Shown: positions 34,751 to 43,789, counted from the stretch's first letter. The stretch: 64,000 bases of DNA from Lentzea guizhouensis (GCF_001701025.1 NZ_CP016793.1:2790001-2854000); one strand, 5' to 3'. Notes: a model not told the origin generated them from the sequence alone. A program made the numbers and translations.

Positions 34751-36013
34751 TCAGGCGCGGATCGCGGGCTGTTCGTTCGTCATCGGCTCGTCGGTCATCT
34801 GCGAGCCGATGTTGAGGTTCGGCAGGACGTTCCGCGCGAACTTCGGCACCTTCAGGATGACCTTGGTGCCCGCGTTCGGGGCCGTCTCCACGACCAGCGC
34901 GTACTCGGCGCCGAACACCGTGCGCATGCGGTCGTTGATGTTGCCGATGCCGACGTGGGCGCCGGTCTGGTGCGCGTCCTTGATGTCGTCCAACCGGTCG
35001 GGGTCCATGCCGACGCCGTCGTCCTCGACGCTGATCAGGGCCTCGTTGCCGTTGTCCTCGGCGGTGATGGTGAGCATGCCGCCGCCGGGTTTCCTGGCGA
35101 GGCCGTGGCGGACGGCGTTCTCGACCAGCGGCTGCAGCACGAGGAACGGCAGGACGACCTGCAGGACCTCGGGGGCGATCCGCAGGCGCACGTTCAACCG
35201 CGACCCGTACCGGGCCTGTTCGATGGTCAGGTAGCGGTGGATGTTCGTGAGCTCGTCGGCCAGCGTCGTGAACAACCCGTCCGTGCGGAACGAGTAGCGG
35301 GTGAACTCGGCGAACTCCTGCAGCAGCTCGCGGGCGTGGGCCGGGTCCGTGCGGATCAACGACGAGATGGTGTTCAGGGCGTTGTAGACGAAGTGCGGGG
35401 AGATCTGCGCGCGCAGCGCCTTGACCTCGGCCTGGGCCAACGCCTGCCGCTGCTTCTGGACGACCTCCAGCTCGAGCTGGGTCGAGACGAAGCGGGCGGT
35501 CTCCTCGGCCATGCGGATCTGGCGCTTGGAGGCGACGCCGCTGACGACGATCAGGGTGCCGGCCACCTCGCCCTCGACAACCAGCGGGACCACGACGACG
35601 CTGTGCAGTGAGCACGGGCCCTGCAGCTCGCAGCCGAGCTTGCGGTGGTCGACGTGTTCCTTGTGGCCGGTGTTGATGGCGCGGGCGACGGTGTCGCGGA
35701 GGTACTCGTAGTGGTCGTTGGCGCCGCCGTCCCAGGAGAGGACGGTGCCCTCCTCGTCGGTGATGGCGACCGCGACGCAGCGCAGCATCTCGCGCAGGTG
35801 GGGCGTGGCCTTGTCGGCGGCCTCCTGGGTCAGGCCCGCGCGGAGGTCGCTCGACGCCTTGGACATCCGGTCGAGCATGTCCATCACAGCATCCTCGACG
35901 GAGGTGCTGACGCGTCGAGCGCGGCACAGCATCACGAAGAGGCCGAGAACGGCCAGGGTCGCGATGACACCGAGCACGGCGCGCTCGGTCAACAGGTCGC
36001 CCACAGGGCACAT
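34751..36013 (-). CDS. LytS-family sensor histidine kinase
   Basis: About 420 residues from ATG 36013; GTG 36004 is an alternative. One N-terminal membrane helix (RAVLGVIATLAVLGLFVML), then a GAF-like sensory domain (about 70-190; CVAVAITDEEGTVLSWDGG ... LGCELQGPCSLHSVVVVPLVVEGEVAGTLIV, two Cys close together), then the LytS catalytic part: ISPHFVYNALNTISSLI with the phospho-His, QPLVENAVRHGL (N box), DDGVGM and GIGNINDRM. Partner of the LytTR regulator at 32458. It has only one membrane helix rather than the multi-helix 5TM-LYT sensor, so it probably senses a cytoplasmic signal. Confidence 0.92.
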   Translation of the reverse strand: MCPVGDLLTERAVLGVIATLAVLGLFVMLCRARRVSTSVEDAVMDMLDRMSKASSDLRAGLTQEAADKATPHLREMLRCVAVAITDEEGTVLSWDGGANDHYEYLRDTVARAINTGHKEHVDHRKLGCELQGPCSLHSVVVVPLVVEGEVAGTLIVVSGVASKRQIRMAEETARFVSTQLELEVVQKQRQALAQAEVKALRAQISPHFVYNALNTISSLIRTDPAHARELLQEFAEFTRYSFRTDGLFTTLADELTNIHRYLTIEQARYGSRLNVRLRIAPEVLQVVLPFLVLQPLVENAVRHGLARKPGGGMLTITAEDNGNEALISVEDDGVGMDPDRLDDIKDAHQTGAHVGIGNINDRMRTVFGAEYALVVETAPNAGTKVILKVPKFARNVLPNLNIGSQMTDEPMTNEQPAIRA

Positions 36014-36112
36014 GCTGTGCTGTGGGACGCCCCTATAGCAAGAGGCGTGCCCGGCGTACGCCCGTACGGTCCACCGGTCCGGGTAGACATCCGATGAATT
36101 TGGGGAGAGGGT

Positions 36113-36832
36113 GTGCGCGTGAAAGTGGCCCTGTTCGCGACCTGCCTGACCGACACCTTCTTCCCGTCGACGGCGCGGGCTGTCGTCCGTCTGCTGGAAA
36201 GGCTCGGCTGTTCGGTCGACTTCCCGCTTGAGCAGACGTGCTGCGGCCAGATGCACTTCAACACCGGGTACCGGGACCACGCCCGGCCGTTGGCGCGGAA
36301 GTACACCGACGTCTTCATGGGCTACGACCACGTCGTTGCGCCATCCGGGTCATGTGCGGGCATGGTCCGGGAGGTCCACCCCACGCTCGGCACGTCTCCG
36401 CCGCGCACGTTCGAGCTGGCCGAGTTCCTGGTCGACGTGCTGGGAGTGACGGACGTCGGCGCCTGGTTCCCCCACCGAGTCACCTACCACCCCACGTGTC
36501 ACTCGCTGCGCATGCTGGGCGTCGGTGACAAGCCGCTGGCGCTGCTCAGGGCGGTCAAGGGACTCGATCTGGTGGAACTGCCCGACGCGACGCACTGCTG
36601 CGGCTTCGGCGGCACGTTCGCGGTGAAGAACGCCGAGACGTCCACGGCGATGCTGGCCGACAAGATGCGGTGCGTGCTCGACACCGGCGCCGAGGTGCTG
36701 TCCGCCGGTGACAACTCCTGCCTCATGCACATCGGCGGCGGCCTGTCGCGGCTGCGCACGGGCGTCCGGCCGGTGCACCTGGCGGAGATCCTGGCTTCGA
36801 CGGAGGAGGACCCGTGGCGCGCAACCCCGTGA
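36113..36832 (+). CDS. lutA: L-lactate oxidation iron-sulfur protein LutA
   Basis: 239 residues with two CCG domains: EQTCCGQMHFNTGY (about 40-54) and THCCGFGGTFAVKNAETS (about 162-180), plus single Cys in ATCLTD and HPTCHSLR. It is one subunit of the LutABC complex that oxidises L-lactate to pyruvate. GTG 36113 follows GGGGAGAGG; GTG 36119 is also possible. The lutB start lies inside its 3' end. Confidence 0.93.
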   Translation: MRVKVALFATCLTDTFFPSTARAVVRLLERLGCSVDFPLEQTCCGQMHFNTGYRDHARPLARKYTDVFMGYDHVVAPSGSCAGMVREVHPTLGTSPPRTFELAEFLVDVLGVTDVGAWFPHRVTYHPTCHSLRMLGVGDKPLALLRAVKGLDLVELPDATHCCGFGGTFAVKNAETSTAMLADKMRCVLDTGAEVLSAGDNSCLMHIGGGLSRLRTGVRPVHLAEILASTEEDPWRATP

Positions 36833-38238
36833 CGTGGCTGGGCAGTCCGACGTTCCCCAAGGCGGCCAGGGTGGCGTTGAACGACACGCAGCTGCGGCAG
36901 AACCTGCGCAAGGCCACCGGGACCATCCGCGGTCGCCGGGCGGCGGCGGTCGCCGAGATGGACGACTGGGAGCAGCTGCGGGTCGCCGGCGAGCAGGTCA
37001 AGGACGACGTGCTCGCGCGGCTGGACACGCTGCTGGTCCAGCTGGAGGAGTCGGTCACGGCCCGCGGCGGCACGGTGCACTGGGCGCGCGACGCCGAGGA
37101 GGCCAACCGGATCGTCCTCGACCTGTGCCGCGCCGAGAACGCGACCGAGGTCGTCAAGGTCAAGTCCATGGCCACCGCAGAGATCGGCCTGAACGAGGCG
37201 CTCGAAGCCGGTGGCGTGCACGCGGTCGAGACCGACCTCGCCGAGCTGATCGTGCAGCTCGGCGACGACCGCCCGTCGCACATCCTGGTGCCGGCGATCC
37301 ACCGCAACCGCGCGGAGATCCGCGAGATCTTCCAGCGGCGCATGGGCGTCGAGGTGTCGGACGAGCCCGCCGACCTCGCCGAGGCCGCCAGAACCTACCT
37401 GCGCGAGAAGTTCCTCACCACGAAGGTCGCGATCTCGGGCGCGAACTTCGCCGTCGCCGACAGCGGGTCGATCGTGGTGCTGGAGTCCGAGGGCAACGGC
37501 CGGATGTGCCTGACCCTGCCGGACACCCTGATCACCGTGATGGGCATCGAGAAGCTCGTGCCGACGTGGCAGGACCTCGAGGTCTTCCTGCAGCTGCTGC
37601 CGCGTTCCTCCACCGCGGAACGCATGAACCCGTACACGAGCGTGTGGACCGGTGTGACGCCCGGCGACGGCCCGCAGCGGTTCCACCTGGTGCTGATCGA
37701 CAACGGCCGCACCGCGACGCTGCAGGACTCCGTTGGGCGCCAGGCACTCCGGTGCATCCGGTGCAGTGCGTGCCTGAACGTCTGCCCGGTCTACGAACGC
37801 ACCGGCGGCCAGTCCTACGGCTCGGTCTACCCCGGCCCGATCGGCGCGATCCTCACGCCGCAGCTGGTCGGTGACATGCACGACCCGCAGGCGGCGTCGC
37901 TGCCGTTCGCGTCGTCGTTGTGCGGCGCGTGCTTCGAGGTCTGCCCGGTGCGGATCGACATCCCGTCGGTGCTCACCCACCTGCGGGCGGAGGTCGTGGA
38001 AGCCAAGGGGCGCACCGCGGAGTCGGTCGCGATGGCGGCCGCCGCGTGGGTGTTCGGCTCGGCGTCGCGCTACGAGAAGGCGCAGAAGGCCGGGGCGCTC
38101 GCGCGTTTCCTGGCCAGGGACGGGAGGATCACGTCATTGCCGTGGCCGGGTTCGAAGTGGACGTCCTCACGCGACGTGCCCGCGCCGCCTGCCCAGTCGT
38201 TCCGCGCGTGGTGGAAGGAAAACCGTTGCCAGAAGTAG
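36814..38238 (+). CDS. lutB: L-lactate oxidation iron-sulfur protein LutB
   Basis: 474 residues. The N-terminal LUD domain (KVKSMATAEIGLNEALEAGGVHAVETDLAELIVQL ... GANFAVADSGSIVVLESEGNGRM) is followed by two 4Fe-4S clusters: CIRCSACLNVCPVY and CGACFEVCPVRIDIP. It overlaps lutA by 19 bp and lutC by 13 bp. Electron acceptor not evident. Confidence 0.95.
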   Translation: MARNPVTWLGSPTFPKAARVALNDTQLRQNLRKATGTIRGRRAAAVAEMDDWEQLRVAGEQVKDDVLARLDTLLVQLEESVTARGGTVHWARDAEEANRIVLDLCRAENATEVVKVKSMATAEIGLNEALEAGGVHAVETDLAELIVQLGDDRPSHILVPAIHRNRAEIREIFQRRMGVEVSDEPADLAEAARTYLREKFLTTKVAISGANFAVADSGSIVVLESEGNGRMCLTLPDTLITVMGIEKLVPTWQDLEVFLQLLPRSSTAERMNPYTSVWTGVTPGDGPQRFHLVLIDNGRTATLQDSVGRQALRCIRCSACLNVCPVYERTGGQSYGSVYPGPIGAILTPQLVGDMHDPQAASLPFASSLCGACFEVCPVRIDIPSVLTHLRAEVVEAKGRTAESVAMAAAAWVFGSASRYEKAQKAGALARFLARDGRITSLPWPGSKWTSSRDVPAPPAQSFRAWWKENRCQK

Positions 38239-38819
38239 CCGGCACCGCCGCCCGAGAAGAGATCCTCCGACGCATCCGCGACGCGCGTGTGCCCGCCGCC
38301 GCGCCGGTCGTGCGCGGGTACCACCGCGAAGGGCCGGGCGGGGTCGAGCTGTTCGCCGAACGGGTCGCCGACTACCGGGCGGTCGTGCGCGTGGTGACCG
38401 ACGTGCCCGAGGCGCTGTCCTCTTTGCGCGGCAAGGACGTTGTGGCCCCTGACGACGTACCGGACGAGTGGCTCGTCGACGGCGTGGGGTGGTTGCGCGA
38501 GCCGTTGTCGATCGGGGAGCTGGACCGGGCGGACGGCGTGCTGACCGGGTGCGCGGTCGCGATCGCGGACACCGGCACGATCGTCCTCGACGGCGGCGTG
38601 GCCCAGGGACGGCGCGCGCTGACGTTGCTGCCGGACTACCACGTGTGCGTGGTGCGGGCCGACCAGATCGCCGGCTCGGTGCCGGAAGCGCTGGCACGGC
38701 TGCAACCCACGCGGCCGCTGACGTTCATCAGCGGCCCGTCGGCGACGAGCGACATCGAGCTCAACCGGGTGGAGGGCGTGCACGGCCCGCGCGTCCTGGA
38801 GGTCCTGATCGTCACTTGA
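38226..38819 (+). CDS. lutC: Lactate utilisation protein LutC
   Basis: 197 residues from TTG 38226, inside the lutB 3' end (the frame has no ATG or GTG nearby). LUD domain: SIGELDRADGVLTGCAVAIADTGTIVLDGGVAQGRRALTLLPDYHVCVVRADQIAGSVPEAL and the C-terminal FISGPSATSDIELNRVEGVHGPR. Third subunit of the lactate oxidation complex. Its end overlaps the convergent DNA glycosylase gene by 8 bp. No LutR-type regulator is adjacent. Confidence 0.92.
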   Translation: MPEVAGTAAREEILRRIRDARVPAAAPVVRGYHREGPGGVELFAERVADYRAVVRVVTDVPEALSSLRGKDVVAPDDVPDEWLVDGVGWLREPLSIGELDRADGVLTGCAVAIADTGTIVLDGGVAQGRRALTLLPDYHVCVVRADQIAGSVPEALARLQPTRPLTFISGPSATSDIELNRVEGVHGPRVLEVLIVT

Positions 38820-39678
38820 GCAGGCGCGACATCCGGCGGTCGGCCAGCGGCTTGCCGCCGGTCTGGCACTTCGGGCAGTACTGGAACGCCTTGTCCGCGA
38901 AGGACACCTCGCGCACGGTGTCGCCGCACACCGGGCACGGCAGCCCGGTCCGCGCGTGCACCCGCAGGCCGGAGCGCTTCTCGCCCTTCAGCCTGGCCGC
39001 GTCCTGGCCCACCGAGCGGGCGACCGCGTCCGTCAGCGTGCTGATCATGGCCTCGTGCAGCCGGTCGAGCTGGTCCTCGTCGAGACGCCCGGCCGTGGCG
39101 TACGGCGAGAGACGGGCCAGGTGCATGATCTCGTCGGAGTAGGCGTTGCCGATGCCCGCGATCAGGCTCTGGTCGGTCAGCGCGGTCTTCAGCCGCTCGG
39201 TGCGCTTGTGCAGCAGGTCCTCGAGGTGCGTGCGGGAGAGCTGCAACGCGTCGGGGCCCAGGCGGGCGACCGAGGCGATGGTCTTCGGGTCGCGCACGAT
39301 CCACGCGGCGAGCCCCTTCTTGGTGCCCGCCTCGGTGAGGTCGAAGCCGGGCCCCTGTCCGGGTGGGCCGAGGTGCACGCGCAACGCCAGCGGGCCGCGC
39401 CCCTGCTTGGGCGGTGGGGCAGCCATGGTGTCCGCCCACCGCAGCCACCCCGCCCGCGCGAGGTGCACGACCAGGTGCAGGCCGTCGGCGACCTCCAGGT
39501 CGAGGTGCTTGCCGTGCCGGTGCGCGGCCACGACCTCCTGGCCGTGCAGCGCGGTCCACGGCGGGTCGAACGTCTTCAGCACCTGGAGCGACGCCACGTC
39601 GACGCGGTGCACAGTGCGGCCGACAGCGTGTTCACGCAGGTGGTGAACCAGTGCTTCTACCTCTGGTAGCTCGGGCAC
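38812..39678 (-). CDS. Fpg/Nei-family DNA glycosylase
   Basis: 288 residues. The N-terminus MPELPEVEAL carries the catalytic Pro1 and Glu2. HRHGKHLDLE holds the conserved Lys, the helix-two-turn-helix is LIAGIGNAYSDEIMHLARLSPY, and the C-terminal zinc finger is CPVCGDTVREVSFADKAFQYCPKC. It removes oxidised bases and cleaves the strand by beta,delta-elimination. The sequence is closer to actinobacterial Nei/Fpg-like paralogues than to housekeeping MutM. Confidence 0.94.
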   Translation of the reverse strand: MPELPEVEALVHHLREHAVGRTVHRVDVASLQVLKTFDPPWTALHGQEVVAAHRHGKHLDLEVADGLHLVVHLARAGWLRWADTMAAPPPKQGRGPLALRVHLGPPGQGPGFDLTEAGTKKGLAAWIVRDPKTIASVARLGPDALQLSRTHLEDLLHKRTERLKTALTDQSLIAGIGNAYSDEIMHLARLSPYATAGRLDEDQLDRLHEAMISTLTDAVARSVGQDAARLKGEKRSGLRVHARTGLPCPVCGDTVREVSFADKAFQYCPKCQTGGKPLADRRMSRLLK

Positions 39679-39693
39679 CGGTCCAGTGTCGCA

Positions 39694-40131
39694 TCAGTCG
39701 ACGGGTTGCAACGGACCTTCGACGTCGGGCAGCGAGTGCATCTCGATCGTCCTCGCGACCCTGGAGGCCTCCTGGCGCACCGCCAGCGGCCCGCGGACCT
39801 GGCCGATCCAGCGCTCCGGCGGCAGCTCGTCGGCGGTCGCCTTGCTCTCCGCGACCAGCGTGTGCGGCCGGCGCAGCGCCCAGCGGACCGGGAAGAACAG
39901 GAACAGGAAGATCAGCGCGAGGATCAGCCACGCGGGCACGACGACCTGCTCCGGCGTCCACGCGATCAGCACGACCGTCATCACGAGCAGCAGGCCGGCC
40001 ATCATGATGCCCGGCAGCGCACCACCGCTGACGTCGTGCTCGAAGTCGTCTGAAAGCACCGGGTTGCGCCACTCGATGCGGCTGTGCACCGTCCACATCC
40101 GCCCGTCCGCACCGCGCACCAGCCGCGTCAT
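39694..40131 (-). CDS. Small membrane protein, conserved in actinobacteria
   Basis: 145 residues from ATG 40131. N-terminal MTRLVRGADGRMWTVHSRIEWRNP is followed by two membrane helices (GALPGIMMAGLLLVMTVVLIAW, WLILALIFLFLFFPVRWALRRP) and a C-terminal cytoplasmic tail (PPERWIGQVRGPLAVRQEASRVARTIEMHSLPDVEGPLQP). I know similar proteins only as conserved hypotheticals. It stands alone between the glycosylase and the ECF fusion. Confidence 0.75.
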   Translation of the reverse strand: MTRLVRGADGRMWTVHSRIEWRNPVLSDDFEHDVSGGALPGIMMAGLLLVMTVVLIAWTPEQVVVPAWLILALIFLFLFFPVRWALRRPHTLVAESKATADELPPERWIGQVRGPLAVRQEASRVARTIEMHSLPDVEGPLQPVD

Positions 40132-40203
40132 GACACCGTCTCCCACGCTCAGTCGGTCTTGGTGAAACCGTACCGGTCCCGGGGTGAGCCTTGTGGGTGA
40201 ACC

Positions 40204-41511
40204 TCAGTCGGTCTGCGGTTTCGGGTAGAGCGTGATCGTCGTCGACGTCGTGGGCGGTGGTGGCGGCGGGTAGCACGGCGACGAGCTGGACGGGGGCGCC
40301 GGGGACGTCGAGGACGGCGTGTCGAGCGACCTGATCCCGGTCCCCGGTGCCGTCGTCCCGACCTCGGAGGAGTCCGGCGCCGACCACCCGGTCACCGGCT
40401 CCGCGCGTTCGGTCGCCGTCTCCCGCTCCTGCTCGGTGGCGGGCGGCGGGGCGGACGTCGTCCTGCGCACCGTCTCGGGACCGGGACGGTGCCCGGCGGG
40501 CGCGATCGCGTTCTCCCGCTGCCGCGGCTGGGGCTGCTCGGTGGCGGGCGGCACCTGGAGGAGCTCCTGGCCGTGCCCGCTGGTCGTGCCGGAGGGGACC
40601 GACTGGACCACCGGGTTCTGGTCGGGTTGCAGCATCGCCACGCCCGGCCCGTCGGAGAACACCGTCGCGACGGTGCCGACCAGGCCGATGGTGGCGATCG
40701 AGGCCGCCGCGACCGCGAGCTTCGCCTTGCCGAGGAGCACCTTGCCCGCGAACGCGAGCCCGAGCGTGGACGGCACGATCAGGAACGCCGCGTTGGCCCG
40801 CAGCGTCGCGCAGACCTCGTTGAGCTCGGTGTGGAGCTGTGAGCAGGACGAACAGGTGTCGAGGTGGGCGCGGATCCGGCGTTGTTCGACGCCCTGGACC
40901 CCACCCGCGGTGTAGGTGCCGAGCTTGGCCCTGATGGCGGCGCACGACGAACGCCCGTCGTCCACGGCGAGGTGGGCCTGCAGGTAGGCCGCCCGCAGCC
41001 CTTCACGCGCACGCCGCGCCAACGCCGACATGGCGTTCGGCGACAGCCCGAAGTGCGGTGCCACGGAGGCCGGGCGCTCACCCTCGACCTCGACGCGCCA
41101 CAGCACGACCCGCCAGCGTTCCGGCAGGCTGGAGAAGGCACGGGTGATGAGGTTGTGCTCGGCGCGCTTGGCGGCGTTGTCGGCCACCGGCTCGGCCCGC
41201 CTGCTCAGCTCCTCGTCCTCGACCGGAACGTCCCGCCGCCTGCCGCTCCACTCCCACGCCACCCGGCGCGCGACGGTGAGCAGGTACGTGCGCACGTGGT
41301 CGGTGGGCCCGCTGCCGCGGCGGATCGCCTGCAGCATGCGGAAGAACGACTCGGCGGTGAGGTCGTCGGCTTCGGCCGCGTCGCGGACGTGCCTGAGTGA
41401 GAAACGGCGGATCGCGTCCGCGTGCCGGGAGAACAGTTCGCCGTAGGCCGAGTCGTCTCCGTCGCGCACCCTGGCGAGCAGGTCCCGGTCGACCTCGTTC
41501 TCGTCGACCAT
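40204..41511 (-). CDS. ECF sigma factor fused to a zinc-finger and membrane tail
   Basis: 435 residues from ATG 41511; ATG 41526 is also in frame. Region 2 (DGDDSAYGELFSRHADAIRRFSLRHVRDAAEADDLTAESFFRML), region 4 (LPERWRVVLWRVEVEGERPASVAPHFGLSPNAMSALARRAREGLR), then the anti-sigma zinc motif His216-x3-Cys220-x2-Cys223 (HLDTCSSC), one membrane helix at about 264-286 and a long Pro/Thr/Ser-rich outer tail ending in PPPPPPTTSTTITLYPKPQTD. Sigma and anti-sigma parts are thus in one chain, tethered to the membrane. Release by proteolysis or a conformational change is inference. No separate anti-sigma gene is next to it. Confidence 0.9.
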   Translation of the reverse strand: MVDENEVDRDLLARVRDGDDSAYGELFSRHADAIRRFSLRHVRDAAEADDLTAESFFRMLQAIRRGSGPTDHVRTYLLTVARRVAWEWSGRRRDVPVEDEELSRRAEPVADNAAKRAEHNLITRAFSSLPERWRVVLWRVEVEGERPASVAPHFGLSPNAMSALARRAREGLRAAYLQAHLAVDDGRSSCAAIRAKLGTYTAGGVQGVEQRRIRAHLDTCSSCSQLHTELNEVCATLRANAAFLIVPSTLGLAFAGKVLLGKAKLAVAAASIATIGLVGTVATVFSDGPGVAMLQPDQNPVVQSVPSGTTSGHGQELLQVPPATEQPQPRQRENAIAPAGHRPGPETVRRTTSAPPPATEQERETATERAEPVTGWSAPDSSEVGTTAPGTGIRSLDTPSSTSPAPPSSSSPCYPPPPPPTTSTTITLYPKPQTD

Positions 41512-41685
41512 CACAAGGCTCAACATGCCACAAGGGGCCAGACCTGCCCCTGGATGAGAACAGGTCGATATACAAGACCACCCGATCGATGTGAGCTGAT
41601 CAGCGCAACGCTTTCGGTGACGAGACGGTCACAGGTGGGCGTCGGGCCGTCGGAGTACGAAGATCCACCGGCTACCGTTGCCCCC

Positions 41686-42084
41686 GTGGTGGACTGGCGA
41701 GAACGAGCGACGGCACTGATGCCGGAACTTCGCGATGTCGCCATGACCGAGGAGTGGTCCTGCCACGTCTTCTTCTCCGAGCTGTCGCAGCTGGCCATGG
41801 AGGCGCACCGCGAGCAGGACGACGACGTGCTGCGGCGCGCGTACGGCTTCGCGCACTGGTGCTTCCACCAGCCCGAGCAGTTCCTGGAGAACGCCGCGCT
41901 GGTCAGCTTCTACGAGCACGTGTTCGACGACTGGGACCTGCGCGAGGAAGTCGCGGCCTGGCTGCCGGTCGACGTGCTGCCCAAGGTGCGGGCGCTGTGG
42001 GAGTGGCGGTGGCCGAAGGAGCAGCTGGACGAGGTGGACCAGCTGTTGGCCGGGTTGCAACCCCCCGGTCGAGACGCGGTTTAG
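41686..42084 (+). CDS. Small acidic protein, immunity-like, unrecognised
   Basis: 132 residues from GTG 41686 (41689 also possible). Acidic and aromatic: WRERATALMPELRDVAMTEEWSCHVFFSEL, LRRAYGFAHWCFHQPEQFLENAALVSFYEHVFDDWDLREEV. The pattern recalls short helical immunity proteins (DUF7674-like), but I am not sure of the family. It sits between an ECF sigma gene and a tRNA gene with no toxin visible. Confidence 0.65.
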   Translation: MVDWRERATALMPELRDVAMTEEWSCHVFFSELSQLAMEAHREQDDDVLRRAYGFAHWCFHQPEQFLENAALVSFYEHVFDDWDLREEVAAWLPVDVLPKVRALWEWRWPKEQLDEVDQLLAGLQPPGRDAV

Positions 42085-42122
42085 AGCTGTTGTATAGTTC
42101 TCCACGTACGACAGCAAGACAG

Positions 42123-42195
42123 GCGGATGTAGCGCAGTTGGTAGCGCATCACCTTGCCAAGGTGAGGGTCGCGAGTTCGAGTCTCGTCATCCGCT
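42123..42195 (+). tRNA. tRNA-Gly (anticodon GCC)
   Basis: A 73-base cloverleaf. Acceptor GCGGATG pairs with CATCCGC, the D arm is GCGCAGTTGGTAGCGC, the anticodon stem-loop is CACCTTGCCAAGGTG with anticodon GCC, and the T loop contains TTCGAGT. The CCA end is not encoded. A strong terminator follows at 42205. Confidence 0.97.
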
Positions 42196-42204
42196 CAACG
42201 CAGG

Positions 42205-42235
42205 ACGGCTCATGCTCATCAAGAGCATGAGCCGT
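42205..42235 (+). terminator. tRNA-Gly terminator
   Basis: ACGGCTCATGCTC and GAGCATGAGCCGT form a perfect 13-bp stem with a 5-base loop, followed by TTTTGCGTTT. Confidence 0.92.
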
Positions 42236-42344
42236 TTTGCGTTTCGCCATGATTTTGGGGGCCAAGCCCCCAGACCCCCAGGCAGCTGTCGAGGATCGGC
42301 GACCGCAGAGCCGCCCCCGAGCGAGCCGGTCCCCGCGTCCAGAA

Positions 42345-43250
42345 TCAGACGACCGCAGGGCCGACCTCGAGCGTGCCGACCTCCGTGTCGAGTTCCGCGA
42401 GCGGGCCCAACGGGATGGACAGCGGGTTGTCGCCGTGGCCGGCGTCGATGCCACCGAGCACCGGCACGCCCAACGCCGACAACCGGTCGCGCAGCACGTC
42501 GACGACCGTCCAGTCGCGGTCGACGTAGTCCTCGAACCCGGTGAACCGGCCCAGTGCCACGCCGCGCAGCCCCCGCAACGAGCCGGAGCGCATCAGCTGG
42601 GTCAGGTGCCGGTCGACCTGCCCGAGCCCGACCGCCCGCGGTTCCTCCAGGAGCAGGATCGCGCCGGCCAGGCTCGGCAGCCCGGCGCCGACGGACCAGG
42701 CGATCGTGCCCAGGTGACCGCCGACGAGGTGGCCCACGGCCTTCCCCGGCACCTCGACCGCCGCCGTGAGCGCGTGCCGATCCCGGTGCAGCTCAACGGG
42801 TTCGCTCTCCATCAGCAACGCCCGCGTCGAGGCGGCGGAACGGTCGCCGGCCAGGCACCCGTGCACGCCCGTCACCCGGCACTCCCGCCAGACGGCGAGG
42901 TGCAGGTTGGTGATGTCGCTGAACCCGACCAGCGGCTTGGGGTCGGCGCGCACGGCGGCGAAGTCGATCCCGTCCGCGATTCGATAAGCACCCGCACCGC
43001 CCAGTGTGGCGATCACAGCGCGCACGCCGGGGTCGCGGTAGGCGTCGTTGAGGTCGGCCAAGCGGTCGGCGTCGTGGCCGGCCATGTACCCGTGGCGGTC
43101 CATGGCGTGTGGCGCGATCTCGACGACGAGGCCCCAGCTCTCCAACGTGCGCACCGACTCGGCGAGCAGGTCGGCTGACGGGTAGCTGGCCGGCGACACG
43201 AGCCGGACGCGGTCGCCGGGCTGAAGGCGTGGTGGGCGCAGGACGTCCAT
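42345..43250 (-). CDS. S66 peptidase, LD-carboxypeptidase family
   Basis: 301 residues from ATG 43250. Catalytic Ser in PLVGFSDITNLHLAVWR, Glu in LLLEEPRAVGLGQVDRHL, and His in GGIDAGHGDNPLSIPLG, the S66 triad order. PPRLQPGDRVRLVSPASYP is the usual N-terminus. LD-carboxypeptidases remove the terminal D-Ala from murein tetrapeptides during recycling; some relatives cleave microcin C. No signal peptide, so cytoplasmic. Confidence 0.93.
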   Translation of the reverse strand: MDVLRPPRLQPGDRVRLVSPASYPSADLLAESVRTLESWGLVVEIAPHAMDRHGYMAGHDADRLADLNDAYRDPGVRAVIATLGGAGAYRIADGIDFAAVRADPKPLVGFSDITNLHLAVWRECRVTGVHGCLAGDRSAASTRALLMESEPVELHRDRHALTAAVEVPGKAVGHLVGGHLGTIAWSVGAGLPSLAGAILLLEEPRAVGLGQVDRHLTQLMRSGSLRGLRGVALGRFTGFEDYVDRDWTVVDVLRDRLSALGVPVLGGIDAGHGDNPLSIPLGPLAELDTEVGTLEVGPAVV

Positions 43251-43360
43251 GTCCGGAGACTCTGTCAGTCCGCCACGTGGTTCTCGGGGTGATCGCCGGG
43301 CGATCACGTGGAAAGGTGGTCACTGTTCTTCCGCATCGAACTGACAAGGACCTGGAGATC

Positions 43361-43789
43361 ATGGCCATCACTCAGACGGCAAACGCGCACTGGGAAGGCT
43401 CTCTCGTCGAGGGCAAGGGCAATGTCGCCCTCTCCACGTCGAACAGCGGCAGCTTCGACATCGACTGGAAGGCGCGTGCCGAGGAGGCCGGCGGCAAGAC
43501 CAGCCCCGAGGAGCTCATCGCGGCGGCGCACTCGTCGTGCTACTCGATGGCGCTGTCGCACGGGCTCACCGGTGCGGGCACGCCGCCCACCTCGATCGAC
43601 ACCAAGGCCGAGGTCTCGTTCAAGGCGGGCGTCGGCATCACCGGCATCCACCTGACCGTGCGCGCCAACGTGCCGGGCCTCTCGCAGGAGGACTTCGTCA
43701 AGGCCGCCGAGGGCGCCAAGGCGAACTGCCCGGTCTCCAAGGCGCTCGCGGCCGTCGAGAACATCACGCTGGACGCCGCCCTGGTCTGA
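43361..43789 (+). CDS. OsmC-family peroxiredoxin
   Basis: 142 residues. The two redox Cys are in AAAHSSCYSMALSHGL and GAKANCPVSKALAAV, and the N-terminal beta strands (AHWEGSLVEGKGNVALSTS) fit the OsmC subfamily. It reduces organic hydroperoxides, usually with lipoylated protein as reductant. ATG 43361 is preceded by CCTGGAGATC. Its 3' end overlaps the convergent P450 gene by 26 bp. Confidence 0.93.
   Translation: MAITQTANAHWEGSLVEGKGNVALSTSNSGSFDIDWKARAEEAGGKTSPEELIAAAHSSCYSMALSHGLTGAGTPPTSIDTKAEVSFKAGVGITGIHLTVRANVPGLSQEDFVKAAEGAKANCPVSKALAAVENITLDAALV

Noticed and set aside
42123..42344. tRNA-Gly as an integration site for a mobile element
   Set aside because: No integrase, no repeated tRNA 3' end downstream, and a normal terminator follows. 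The S66 peptidase beyond it looks like ordinary chromosome.
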